Shown here piece after piece: positions 7,712 through 14,993 of a stretch of 25,725 nucleotides of DNA. The DNA is from a virus. A program made the position numbers and the translations under genes. The notes beneath the pieces were generated by a model, which did not search any database, was not told where the DNA came from, and saw nothing but the letters and a program-made list of their open reading frames with translations. The stretch covers positions 1-25,725 of IMG/VR virus record IMGVR_UViG_3300025128_000291. The stretch is one strand, 5' to 3'. Each line of letters begins with the position of its first letter. Position 1 is the first letter of the stretch.

Positions 7712-10698
7712 TGGCTGATATACCTTTTCCTTGGGAGAAGAAAGAAGCCTCTAAGTTAGCCTTTCCTTGGGAACAGGCAGAGGGTGATGATGAGATGTCT
7801 GCATCAGATGCTATGTGGTATGCTGGTAAGCTAGGATTCTTTGATACTACTAGAGGTGTTGGTCAGCTCACAGGTATTGGTGATGAAGAGGAGATGGCTA
7901 AGAAGCAAGCCAAACTCAACGAGCTTATGGAGCATCCTGAGTATGGTGGGCGTGTAACCGCTGCATACTTTGGCGGTCTTCTTGCTGACCCTGTGGGGTG
8001 GGCATTACCTGTAGCTAAACTAAAGAATGTAGGCACAGGAATAAAAGCTATTGGTAAACTGGCTGGCTATGGTGCTGGCACAGGTGCTACCATAGGTGCG
8101 CTTGGCTACGTTGATCCAGAAGCACAGTCCCTGATAGGTGAAGGCTCGATCACTAGGGGTGAACAAGCATTGCTTGGTGGTACTATGGGTGGTGCTATCG
8201 GTGCAGCAGTAAAGCCAGTAGGTGGAGCTATATCCTCTCTGTATGGGAAGGGTAAGGAAGCGTATGCTCCAGTAGGTGAGGTTGCATGGAAGGCCATGAC
8301 AACCCATCCAGAGCTAGGCACAGGAGCAGGTGGTGGTCTTATAGGGTATAACTATGACCAGGACGCACCTATCTCTGATAGGATGAAGAATGCAGTTATT
8401 GGAGCAACGTTAGGAGCAGGTGGTGCTGGCGCATTAAGACTTAATCCAGACTTAAAGGCTGCTGTAGGTAGGTTTGCTATACCTGACTTTAGGCTTGATG
8501 ACAATTATCTTTCCATGAAAGGTGGGGTAAAGAGGGACCGAAGTAGGATACATAGGGAGTTTGATAGCATAGTAAGGCGTATAGCCGAAGAACCTGAAGA
8601 TGTGAGAAAGGTTTTATATAAAATGCTTACTAACGAAGCTGCTCCAATTAGCAAGTCTCTTACTGGTGTTAGGGATGAGATAAGGGAGTTAGTGACGAAG
8701 TATGGTGAAGAGCTTAGAGATTTTGGGGTTATTGATCCTGAAGTATTTAAAAAGAATGTAGATACTTACATGCACCGTAGTTTTAAAAGACCGAAGACTG
8801 GATTTTGGAGACAGTTTAAAAGCACTGGTGAAAAAATATCCACTATGGGTGATGAACTTAGAATGCGTGGTATAAAGAAAGTTATCAGCGTGCAAAACTT
8901 TAGGGATGGTAGATTCCCAGATCGAGAACCTGGATGGGAGCCTATAGGAAAGCCTACAAAAGATGGGACTATAGAGGTTCGTAGAGACTATACTGAAGCC
9001 GAACGAGCAGAGAGAGGTGAGATAACTGATGCTGCGTTTGCTTTAGACAGGACTGGTAGGTTGATGGCTAATGATGTAGCTGCCTATAGATTCTTCAGAG
9101 ACTTAGCTAATGATGGAAACTATGGTAGGTATTGGTCTGATTCAGATGATGGTAAGTTTACAAAACTTATATCAAGTAAGAACTTTCCAGACTCTCAGGC
9201 TAAAATATTTGGTGACTTACATGGTAAGTATGTAACTCCAGAAGTTTACCAAGACCTGAAGAGAGTGCAGAATTTAAGAGGTGGTATCATCCCATTTCTT
9301 GAGAAGATAAAGTACAGAGCTTTAAATAGGTTTTGGAAGAAGACAAAGACCGGCTTAAACCCTGCTACACATTTCAATAACGTCTTGTCTAATATACACA
9401 TGTACGATGCGTATGATGGAAAGGCAAAGGATTTATTATCTGCTGCTAAAGACTTAAGGACGAAGGGGGGTGACTACCAAGATGCTTTGGATGATGGGGT
9501 ATTTGGTGGTGGCGTGCTTGCCCATGAAATGAATCGAGGCCATGAATCTATACTGAATGCTTACGAAGCGGGGGTTAGAAAGTTCTCTGTAGGTGATAAA
9601 GGGGATAAGGCTCTCGATGAACTTATAGCTCAAGTTCCTGACATAGTTAAGACAGTTGGTAAGTGGACGAAAAACCAATCTTACGATAGGATGTTAAATT
9701 TATATCAGATGGAAGACCATGTGTTTAGGCTAGGTATGTACAAAAAACTTAGGTCTGACTATATGGCTAAAGGTCTAAGCAAAGATGATGCTGGACTTAG
9801 AGCTGCTAAAGAAGCGAGGGAAGGCTTTGTAGATTACGAGAAAACTTCTCCGCTACTTGAAGGGTTAAGGGAAGGTCCATTCCCATTCATTGCCTACATG
9901 TATGGTATAGTCCCACGACTGGCTGAGACTGCTGTTAAGAAGCCTTGGAAGCTGGCAAAGTGGGGGTTAATCTGGCATGGAATTAACCAGATGGGTGAGG
10001 ATATGTCCCCTGACCAAGAGAAAACTGATAAGCAGAGAGCATTAATGGACCCAGAAACGCAAGGTATGCCGTTGATGGGAATCCCTGGTATGCCGAGTGG
10101 TATGATAAAAATGCCGGAAGCTATCTCACCAGATACTCCTGATGACTGGTATGTGAATTTCTCAAGAGGATTGCCTGGGGGTACTGACATGTTTGGTCAG
10201 CGAGAGTCAGCTCCTGGTGTAATACCTGGATTACCGCAGTTTGCACAGCCTTCATTCGGAGCTGCTGGTGCATTGTTTAATACAGCAATGGGGATAGATC
10301 CATTTAGGGGAAGGGGTATACCAGAGGGTGAAAGGTTAAAGTATCTCGGTCAACAGTTTATACCTAACCTTCCTATTCCTGGTATGCCATCTTATGCGGG
10401 GAAGAAACTAGACAGAGCTAGAGCTGGTAGAACCAGTAAAACAAAGGACGATCATACAGTTACCTCTGCTCTATTGTCTGGTCTAGGGTTGAAATTGACG
10501 CCAGTGTCCACTCGTAAGCTGAAGAAGAGGAGAGGATACCCATACGATAAGAAGATACGAGAGCTGTCCACCAAAAGGAGAAACCTTAAAAACAATTGGG
10601 TTGGTGAGTTAGATGAGGATTTCTACAAAGAAAGGGATAAGATAATCAAAGAGATACGGAAACTTAAACGAGAGAAACGACAGGTTCAGAATCCATGA
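7711..10698 (+). CDS. Large internal/ejection-type virion protein
   Basis: At 995 residues this is the largest gene in the window. The N-terminus has two FPWE motifs (residues 6-9 and 18-21). These are followed by a Gly-rich hydrophobic region (about 85-245, with GYGAGTGATIGALGY and GGTMGGAIGAAVKPVGG) that could insert in membranes. A long helical region follows. Residues about 670-760 carry LYQMEDHVFRLGMYKKLR and FVDYEKTSPLLEGLREGPFP, a block I associate with large polyvalent or ejection proteins (possibly the LPD38-type domain). The C-terminus is very basic and coiled coil-like (KRRNLKNNW, KEIRKLKREKR). Its length and place at the end of the virion genes, just before the membrane cassette, fit a DNA-ejection protein. 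It overlaps the next gene by 4 nt (ATGA). Confidence 0.7.
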   Translation: MADIPFPWEKKEASKLAFPWEQAEGDDEMSASDAMWYAGKLGFFDTTRGVGQLTGIGDEEEMAKKQAKLNELMEHPEYGGRVTAAYFGGLLADPVGWALPVAKLKNVGTGIKAIGKLAGYGAGTGATIGALGYVDPEAQSLIGEGSITRGEQALLGGTMGGAIGAAVKPVGGAISSLYGKGKEAYAPVGEVAWKAMTTHPELGTGAGGGLIGYNYDQDAPISDRMKNAVIGATLGAGGAGALRLNPDLKAAVGRFAIPDFRLDDNYLSMKGGVKRDRSRIHREFDSIVRRIAEEPEDVRKVLYKMLTNEAAPISKSLTGVRDEIRELVTKYGEELRDFGVIDPEVFKKNVDTYMHRSFKRPKTGFWRQFKSTGEKISTMGDELRMRGIKKVISVQNFRDGRFPDREPGWEPIGKPTKDGTIEVRRDYTEAERAERGEITDAAFALDRTGRLMANDVAAYRFFRDLANDGNYGRYWSDSDDGKFTKLISSKNFPDSQAKIFGDLHGKYVTPEVYQDLKRVQNLRGGIIPFLEKIKYRALNRFWKKTKTGLNPATHFNNVLSNIHMYDAYDGKAKDLLSAAKDLRTKGGDYQDALDDGVFGGGVLAHEMNRGHESILNAYEAGVRKFSVGDKGDKALDELIAQVPDIVKTVGKWTKNQSYDRMLNLYQMEDHVFRLGMYKKLRSDYMAKGLSKDDAGLRAAKEAREGFVDYEKTSPLLEGLREGPFPFIAYMYGIVPRLAETAVKKPWKLAKWGLIWHGINQMGEDMSPDQEKTDKQRALMDPETQGMPLMGIPGMPSGMIKMPEAISPDTPDDWYVNFSRGLPGGTDMFGQRESAPGVIPGLPQFAQPSFGAAGALFNTAMGIDPFRGRGIPEGERLKYLGQQFIPNLPIPGMPSYAGKKLDRARAGRTSKTKDDHTVTSALLSGLGLKLTPVSTRKLKKRRGYPYDKKIRELSTKRRNLKNNWVGELDEDFYKERDKIIKEIRKLKREKRQVQNP

Positions 10699-11048
10699 AA
10701 GTTATACTACTATTTATTGCACTGACGGCAGCAGCGTTTGCTGGTCCACCTAAGAATGCAACCAAACACATGATGCCCTTCCCTGTTATCTGTACACCAA
10801 CAGTAGGTGATATGATGGAAGCGTTGACTAAAGATTATGCAGTACATATATCTATGACATTCGAGGAGACTCCAGAGAACGGTGTATTTGTGGTACAAAA
10901 CCCCAATACTCAAACGGCTGCTGTGCTACATACGAACCAAGAAAGGACATGCCTAGTATTCTCTGGTTTAAATATGAGAGAGTTCGTTAGACCAGAAGGG
11001 ATGGCTGAACCAGAGGTGGACATTAGCGATCAAGGTCAAGACACGTGA
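10695..11048 (+). CDS. Small secreted protein with signal peptide
   Basis: A 117-residue protein starting at an ATGA overlap. It has a clear Sec signal peptide: Lys2, hydrophobic core VILLFIALTAAAFA, and likely cleavage after Ala16. The mature part has two cysteines (Cys33 and Cys86) that could form a disulfide in the periplasm. It ends in an acidic tail. The pattern of an early Cys, a central beta region (ENGVFVVQNPNTQTAAVL) and a late Cys resembles small periplasmic proteins of unknown function in proteobacteria and phages. It opens a chain of exported or membrane genes, so a role in lysis or envelope modification is likely but unproven. Confidence 0.6.
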   Translation: MKVILLFIALTAAAFAGPPKNATKHMMPFPVICTPTVGDMMEALTKDYAVHISMTFEETPENGVFVVQNPNTQTAAVLHTNQERTCLVFSGLNMREFVRPEGMAEPEVDISDQGQDT

Positions 11049-11251
11049 GCGAGGTGTCTGATGTGGAGTTAGGTAAACTAATCCAACAAATATCCACATT
11101 GGAAGTAATGGTAAAGGAACAGAACATACGATTAGATAAGTTAGATCAACAACTAGAAAGGACTAGGGGCATAGGTATCGGTATAGTCTTAGCAACTGTA
11201 GGGTTATCCGGTGTAGGTGCATCCTTGTTTACGAGGTGGCTAGGTCAATGA
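11045..11251 (+). CDS. Small membrane protein, coiled coil plus C-terminal TM (holin/XhlA-like)
   Basis: A 68-residue protein starting with GTG in a GTGA overlap with the previous stop. Residues 8-40 form a heptad-like coiled coil (LIQQISTLEVMVKEQNIRL). Residues 42-62 form one membrane segment (GIGIGIVLATVGLSGVGASLF), followed by the short basic end TRWLGQ. This layout matches the XhlA-like haemolysin group and some phage holin or antiholin proteins. It is co-translated with the next genes through ATGA. The lysis role is inferred from topology and context. Confidence 0.6.
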   Translation: MSEVSDVELGKLIQQISTLEVMVKEQNIRLDKLDQQLERTRGIGIGIVLATVGLSGVGASLFTRWLGQ

Positions 11252-11640
11252 ATATAGACTCAAGAGTTTTAACGGTACTGCTATTTTTAATAGTCCAGAG
11301 CGCAACAGGTATATGGTGGGCGAGTAACCTATCCAGTGAAGTGGAAAGAGTTGCAGGTGTACAGGGTGGGCAGCATACGAAACAAATTGAGGCGTTGGAA
11401 AAGGACGCCCAAATGTGTCAAATAGAAATCCACAATCTTCAGAAGCTGGTTGCTGACCAAAGTGAAATTGAGGACGCCGTTAAGGGTTTGGATGTTCTTG
11501 CCTTTAAGGTAGAAGAGTTGCGTAAAGAAATCTCTGGCCTGAGAGAAGTTGACAAGGATATCATGACACAGCATGAGAAGATATTTGAGTGGATGGCTAA
11601 TTCAAGCCCGTCACAACAGAAAGGTAACCCCTACGACTAA
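11248..11640 (+). CDS. Membrane-anchored coiled-coil protein with IWWAS motif (i-spanin-like topology)
   Basis: A 130-residue protein read from ATG 11248, which overlaps the previous stop as ATGA; the alternative GTG at 11236 is less likely. It has one N-terminal membrane segment (residues 7-26, ending GIWWAS) and a long periplasmic-type coiled coil (EQIEALEKDAQMC, then a second helix block ending near residue 112). This single TM followed by coiled coil is the topology of Rz-type inner-membrane spanins, but it is also seen in unrelated phage proteins. Its TM and IWWAS-xL motif recur in the next gene, which suggests a tandem duplication. Confidence 0.55.
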   Translation: MNIDSRVLTVLLFLIVQSATGIWWASNLSSEVERVAGVQGGQHTKQIEALEKDAQMCQIEIHNLQKLVADQSEIEDAVKGLDVLAFKVEELRKEISGLREVDKDIMTQHEKIFEWMANSSPSQQKGNPYD

Positions 11641-11924
11641 TGGATGGTAAATTCTTTGTCACTATTGGTGTTGCTTTACTGGTACAGTTAGCGGGTATCG
11701 TATGGTGGGCATCTACCTTACAGTCTGCTGTCCAGCACAATGACTTCCAGATAAAGATGATGTCTAAAGATGTAGACAAGAACAGTTCTTTTGTAGAGCT
11801 TTGGCCAGCAGGAAAGTGGGGATCAGGAAGTCTGCCATCTGATGTAAAGCAGGACTTGAAGATTGAGAGACTGGAAATGCAAGTAGATAAATTAACTGAT
11901 AAAATTTATGGGAATGGAGAATGA
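11640..11924 (+). CDS. Membrane-anchored protein with VWWAS motif, paralogue of the preceding gene
   Basis: A 94-residue protein starting at TAATG. Residues 5-25 form one membrane helix (FFVTIGVALLVQLAGIVWWAS). The stretch Q..AGI.WWAS.L.S.V aligns with the N-terminus of the preceding protein. Residues 52-68 hold a short turn-rich segment (VELWPAGKWGSGSLPSD), and the C-terminus is a short coiled coil (IERLEMQVDKLTDKIY). It lies in the membrane cassette between the coiled-coil gene and the DUF6356 gene. Function unknown; accessory lysis or membrane role inferred. Confidence 0.55.
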   Translation: MDGKFFVTIGVALLVQLAGIVWWASTLQSAVQHNDFQIKMMSKDVDKNSSFVELWPAGKWGSGSLPSDVKQDLKIERLEMQVDKLTDKIYGNGE

Positions 11925-12097
11925 GTCACCTAAAAGAAAATAACATGAGTTGGGGTATGCACCTATGGTACGCGATAACATTGGCTACGAGATTACTTCT
12001 TTTGTCGTTGACTGCTGTGGCACATGGACTGTTACCCTTTATATTTACATCCAAAGTCTCTGATGAGGTTCATAAACTAAATGAAGAATTGTCGTGA
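11921..12097 (+). CDS. DUF6356 family small membrane protein
   Basis: A 58-residue protein starting at ATGA over the stop of the previous gene and ending in a GTGA overlap with the next. The sequence opens with HLKENNMSWGMHLWYA, continues through a hydrophobic segment (about 17-44) with AHGLLPFIFTSKVSD, and ends in a short acidic helix. The HLKENNMS..(Q/H)HL start and HG(L/F)(L/F)PF ending are the signature of DUF6356, a family of small proteins of unknown function in bacteria and phages. It is translationally coupled on both sides, so it is very likely expressed. Confidence 0.8.
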   Translation: MSHLKENNMSWGMHLWYAITLATRLLLLSLTAVAHGLLPFIFTSKVSDEVHKLNEELS

Positions 12098-12393
12098 CGA
12101 TAACGGAGTCAGCCCAACAGAAAGTAGACTCCACTCTAAATGGAGAGGGTTTCTTAGGGATACACTTAGAAGGTGGCGGATGTTCCGGCTATCAAATAAA
12201 GCTGTCTCCAACTACATCTCTACCACAAGATGCAGAGATGCTGTCAGAAACGATCTTCTCAGATGTCACCTCTTTGGAGCTATTAGGTGACGCCACAATG
12301 GACTGGATTGAAGACCCCTTTAGACCTACGTTCCACTTTACCCCACCTTCGGGAGCAACATCCTGTGGGTGTGGCAATAGCTTCACACTATAG
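12094..12393 (+). CDS. HesB/IscA-type iron-sulfur cluster carrier
   Basis: A 99-residue protein that starts with GTG in a GTGA overlap. It matches the A-type carrier family over its length: MTITESAQQKV at the N-terminus, GIHLEGGGCSGYQIKL with Cys30, the WIED segment near residue 71, and SCGCGNSF at the C-terminus with Cys91 and Cys93. These three cysteines are the conserved cluster or iron ligands of IscA, SufA and ErpA, so the protein should be functional. In bacteria these proteins receive [2Fe-2S] or [4Fe-4S] clusters from a scaffold and pass them to apo-proteins. Here it lies in a phage membrane cassette with no other iron-sulfur assembly gene, so it would rely on the host machinery. Family call strong; purpose unknown. 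Confidence 0.88.
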   Translation: MTITESAQQKVDSTLNGEGFLGIHLEGGGCSGYQIKLSPTTSLPQDAEMLSETIFSDVTSLELLGDATMDWIEDPFRPTFHFTPPSGATSCGCGNSFTL

Positions 12394-12401
12394 GAGGTGA
12401 C

Positions 12402-12524
12402 ATGGAAAAATGGAAAGAGTTAAGCCCAGGAAAGAAAAGGTTTTATGCAGCACTAGGAATAATTATCATAGCGGCTATCGTCGGAGCTGTATCTGGCTGG
12501 TGGTCCTCGCCACCTGCTGCCTAG
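12402..12524 (+). CDS. 40-residue single-TM peptide overlapping the lipoprotein gene
   Basis: A short gene just after the IscA-like gene, with the best ribosome-binding site of the cassette (AGGAGG, 4 nt from the ATG). The peptide has a charged N-terminus (MEKWKELSPGKKR), one membrane helix (FYAALGIIIIAAIVGAVSGWW) and a short Pro-rich end. Almost all of it overlaps the lipoprotein gene in another frame. Good SD, balanced topology and a clean stop support it as a real gene. A holin-like or regulatory membrane peptide is possible. It could also be a leader that sets translation of the overlapping lipoprotein. Confidence 0.6.
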   Translation: MEKWKELSPGKKRFYAALGIIIIAAIVGAVSGWWSSPPAA

Positions 12525-12895
12525 CATCTTGTACGACACTAAAGAAGGCAGGAGTTACCAGTCTGGGGGCAGGGACAGGTGCCATTGTGGGGAGTGCATT
12601 GAGTGGGGGTGTAGCTGCGCCGATACTGGGAGCCACGACGGGTGCCTTTGTGACAGATGTGGTGACGGAACTGAAGAGTCCGGCCAAGCCACAGGCTACA
12701 GTTTTGCACACGGAGCAGGGCATGATTGAGTGCGCCCCTGATAATTTTTGGAGTCTACTAGGTTCGCTGGTCAGCAGCGGAGGGACAGTTTTAATATGCT
12801 TTCTGATAATATCAATCGCGTTGCCAATGTTGTTGGGATGGATTCTTCCAGGCCCATTGGAGAGAAAGAAGAAACAAAGAAACTTGTTCTCATAG
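12410..12895 (+). CDS. Lipoprotein with glycine-zipper and C-terminal TM (u-spanin-like)
   Basis: A 161-residue protein from ATG 12410; a GTG at 12500 is the only other start and leaves a poor signal peptide. The N-terminus has RR, then the hydrophobic CIWLVVLATCC, and a lipobox LASC with Cys41. The mature part has a Gly-rich zipper (about 52-80: GAGTGAIVGSALSGGVAAPI), a soluble linker, the conserved-looking DNFWSLLG, then a C-terminal membrane segment (about 125-147) and a basic cytoplasmic end ERKKKQR. An outer-membrane lipid anchor plus an inner-membrane TM with about 80 residues between is the layout of unimolecular spanins such as T1 gp11. The Gly-zipper is not typical of those, so an alternative is a different envelope lipoprotein. 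The first 38 codons overlap the 40-residue gene out of frame. Confidence 0.65.
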   Translation: MERVKPRKEKVLCSTRNNYHSGYRRSCIWLVVLATCCLASCTTLKKAGVTSLGAGTGAIVGSALSGGVAAPILGATTGAFVTDVVTELKSPAKPQATVLHTEQGMIECAPDNFWSLLGSLVSSGGTVLICFLIISIALPMLLGWILPGPLERKKKQRNLFS

Positions 12896-13152
12896 AATGG
12901 GTTGACATAATATCTGACGATGGATGGGTGACAGCAGAAGACTGTCATCTTCCCACGTTCTATTCTGTGGGGTGGTTAGAGTACCAGGATGATAAGGTAC
13001 TAAAGATTTGTAACACCCTAGACTTTGATGACGCATTAGAAGAACACAAGAAAAAAGAAAAGCCCATAGGTTACGCAGTCACCTGCTTCCCCATGGGCTG
13101 TGTTACTAATGTAACAGAGATTAAGTCATCTTTAGGATCTCCCTTTGTGTAA
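12838..13152 (+). CDS. Conserved hypothetical small beta-rich protein
   Basis: This frame is open from 12748, but starts are weak. I place it at ATG 12838 (104 residues); ATG 12796 has a GGAGGG 11 nt upstream and is the alternative. Either way it overlaps the lipoprotein gene. The sequence has VLIEWVDIISDDGWVT, then TFYSVGWLEYQDDKVLKI, and ends with FPMGCVTNVTEI. The W.D....W....C....T.GWL...D......I pattern followed by (I/F)P.GC(V/I) is shared by a group of short phage proteins of unknown function. Its 3 prime end overlaps the convergent metallophosphoesterase gene by 32 nt. Confidence 0.6.
   Translation: MDSSRPIGEKEETKKLVLIEWVDIISDDGWVTAEDCHLPTFYSVGWLEYQDDKVLKICNTLDFDDALEEHKKKEKPIGYAVTCFPMGCVTNVTEIKSSLGSPFV
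13047..13099 (-). terminator. Candidate intrinsic terminator of the leftward operon
   Basis: Read leftward, AGCCCAT pairs with ATGGGCT (13099-13093 and 13067-13061), with an inner AGGT/ACCT pairing, and is followed at once by TTTTCTTTTTTCTT. It lies 22-74 nt beyond the stop of the metallophosphoesterase gene, inside the last rightward gene. The long asymmetric loop lowers confidence. Confidence 0.45.
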
Positions 13153-13873
13153 TGGCGTGTATGCCGTTGTAATACCCCTCGTTATCCAGACCTTCTAGCA
13201 AGATAACTCCTCTCCACCACTGGTACTCAGTGTCTTGACACCAGGATTCGGTGTACTCAGGGTGAGAGTAGCATCCTGCCGACAGACCAAATATCTTTTG
13301 TCCGTCCGGTCTTGTTTGTTCTGCATGGTTATACAAATGTGAGTGTCCTTGTACAGCAGAGCAATGCAACTTAGACACAAGTGCATGTCCTATATGTACA
13401 GAACTTATCGGTCTTCCTGCCACACCTGATGTAAAGTAATGACTGAATACGATACCTTTAATTGTAACACATTTTTTAAACGGTGTCACCTTCCATCCGA
13501 ACTCTTTATACTTCAAGTCTCCTACACCTATGGTTCCGTAAAGCTCTGGGGTTACGTTGACAGCTCTATTAATTCTGTCTTCATGGTTCCCTAGAGTCAT
13601 GTGTAACTTAGGCTTGTAGTTTCTTATCTTTTTGATTGGAGCGAATAGCTTTTCCTGTGCATCTATCACAGCATCCACATCTTTTCTATATCTCCTACCC
13701 TCAAAACCTTTAGTCCCTCTATCGTAGGATGACAAGCTAGGCATATCAGCCATGTCACCTATGCAGACTATCACATCAGGCTTCTTCTTGGCTATAAACT
13801 TCCCTAGTTTAGTAAACCTAGAGTTATCATAGTCAGGGTGTGCATGTGGATCACCAATCACCAGAAGATTCAT
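13121..13873 (-). CDS. Calcineurin-like metallophosphoesterase
   Basis: The frame opens at ATG 13879, but ATG 13873 (TAATG with the upstream stop, AAGGAG 9 nt away) is preferred, giving 250 residues. All five metal-ligand motifs of the calcineurin-like phosphoesterase fold are present, numbered from 13879: GDPHAH (Asp10, His12), GDMAD (Asp42), GNHED (Asn98, His99), SHY (His147) and GHSH (His179, His181). So a two-metal phosphodiesterase or phosphatase is expected. The substrate cannot be told. Phage proteins of this family include 2',3'-cyclic phosphodiesterases, DNA-end processing nucleases of the SbcD type and nucleotide phosphatases. The length (250) is that of a minimal catalytic domain without a cap. 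It is the last gene of the leftward operon. Confidence 0.85.
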   Translation of the reverse strand: MNLLVIGDPHAHPDYDNSRFTKLGKFIAKKKPDVIVCIGDMADMPSLSSYDRGTKGFEGRRYRKDVDAVIDAQEKLFAPIKKIRNYKPKLHMTLGNHEDRINRAVNVTPELYGTIGVGDLKYKEFGWKVTPFKKCVTIKGIVFSHYFTSGVAGRPISSVHIGHALVSKLHCSAVQGHSHLYNHAEQTRPDGQKIFGLSAGCYSHPEYTESWCQDTEYQWWRGVILLEGLDNEGYYNGIHAITQREILKMT

Positions 13874-14103
13874 TACCATTTTCTCCTTATGTATGCTATT
13901 GCAGCTTCGTTTAAGTCATCCATACTCTGGTACTGCTTCCCATCGTAGAAAGCGCAATACTCTCTACTATTAGAAATAAAAAATCTCCACTTGTTCTCAT
14001 CATCCTTGTACCTTTCTACACGATAGTCACTAGCAAAGGGGTTGTCCTTTACCCTACCAAAGTTAAAGGCACTCCCCTTACCCCACTCTATCTCCCAACT
14101 CAT
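13873..14103 (-). CDS. Hypothetical small protein
   Basis: A 76-residue protein from ATG 14103, which overlaps the upstream stop as ATGA; a longer frame to 14133 would add ten residues inside the exonuclease gene. The composition is aromatic and charged (MSWEIEWGKGSAFNFG, then KWRFFISNSREYCAF), which suggests a small compact beta fold with a C-terminal helix (LNEAAIAYIRRKW). It is translationally coupled on both sides. No family is recognised. Confidence 0.6.
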   Translation of the reverse strand: MSWEIEWGKGSAFNFGRVKDNPFASDYRVERYKDDENKWRFFISNSREYCAFYDGKQYQSMDDLNEAAIAYIRRKW

Positions 14104-14930
14104 ACATCTGGACCTGCAATAGAGGCGTCCCACTTAGCCTCTGGTATCCTGGCACTGTTCCAATTCTTTAACTCAACACACTTAAAGAACATATCAATGT
14201 GAGCTTTAGTGTCAAATCTCTTCTCTTGAAACTCTCCAGTTTCTTTATCTAATCTTAGTATTATTCCCATAGGCAAATCTCCCCCTTGCATCATCTGTAT
14301 TGCTGCTGCGTAGGCTGCCACTTGTAGGTAGTACGACTTGTATATTTTCTTTGAAGTCTTGAAGTCAATAACACATAACTTCCCATCTACCATAGCAACA
14401 GCGTCAACAGTACCAGCAAAACTGTAGTTGTTATCCAGCGTAGCGTTATAATATATCTTCTCCTCGGCCTTTAGCCATTCAATATCACATCCATAAGCCC
14501 ATTTCTTAAAGGCATGTATGCAATTGTTTTGTTCCAACCCCTCGATAGCTCCAGCTAACTTAGAGTCTTCCCCCATAATCTTGAGTTTGATTGCTCCAGC
14601 TATCCACTCATGTACAGCGTTCCCAACCTGGGCAGCTTCCCAGCTAATATACTGACTGGCACTCTTTATCCCATTGTGGATATGATCTACCACCCTAGCA
14701 GGTAGCATGTACGTACCAGACTCAACAGTAGGTGCTAACTTGTATTGGGTTAGGGACTGCCTAAAGAAGTCAGCCCCTTCCTTTACCGCCCATTCCGTCA
14801 AGTATTTTGGGAAGCAAGCATCAATAACCCTAGTAACAGAAGGGATTTTCTTACCATCTATGGTGTAGGAGTGTTTGTCAGCGTCATAAACGAGATCAAA
14901 TTCCCTACCATCCTTGTATACTACAGTCAT
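14100..14930 (-). CDS. PD-(D/E)XK exonuclease, RecB/Cas4-like
   Basis: A 276-residue protein with AGGGGG 4 nt before the ATG. The N-terminus (HSYTIDGKKIPSVTRVI) is typical of phage RecB-like nucleases. The active site is visible in order: GNAVHEW with His107, EEKIYY with Glu156 or 157, GTVDA with Asp176, CVIDFKTSK with Asp189 and Lys191, and QVAAYA with Gln203 and Tyr207. All residues needed for metal-dependent DNA cleavage are intact. Such enzymes resect linear DNA and often pair with a single-strand annealing protein. The SSB-like, HNH and annealing-like genes lie in the same operon, so recombination or host-DNA degradation is the likely role. Confidence 0.85.
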   Translation of the reverse strand: MTVVYKDGREFDLVYDADKHSYTIDGKKIPSVTRVIDACFPKYLTEWAVKEGADFFRQSLTQYKLAPTVESGTYMLPARVVDHIHNGIKSASQYISWEAAQVGNAVHEWIAGAIKLKIMGEDSKLAGAIEGLEQNNCIHAFKKWAYGCDIEWLKAEEKIYYNATLDNNYSFAGTVDAVAMVDGKLCVIDFKTSKKIYKSYYLQVAAYAAAIQMMQGGDLPMGIILRLDKETGEFQEKRFDTKAHIDMFFKCVELKNWNSARIPEAKWDASIAGPDV

Positions 14931-14955
14931 AATACCCCCTGAGAGGCTCTGTAAT

Positions 14956-14973
14956 GCCCGTGACGGGCTTTTT
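14956..14973 (+). terminator. Candidate intrinsic terminator for rightward transcripts
   Basis: On the plus strand GCCCG-TGA-CGGGC is an all-GC 5 bp hairpin followed by TTTTT. It lies in the 63 nt leader between the SSB-like and exonuclease genes, which are read leftward. In the leftward direction the stem is followed by ATTACAG, so it should not end those transcripts. It would stop rightward transcription running past 13152. Confidence 0.5.
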
Positions 14974-14993
14974 AGCTTATACCCCTGCCTACC

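Noticed and set aside
12081-12290. Rightward frame of 69 codons overlapping the IscA-like gene
   Set aside because: Out of frame with the well-conserved carrier, no ribosome-binding site, no family resemblance.
12475-12948. Long leftward frame of 157 codons opposite the lipoprotein
   Set aside because: Opposes a lipoprotein with signal peptide and TM; no ribosome-binding site or neighbours in that direction; composition is that of a shadow frame.
14956-14973. Hairpin as terminator after the leftward SSB-like gene
   Set aside because: In the leftward direction the stem is followed by ATTACAG and preceded by A-run, so it fits only the rightward orientation.
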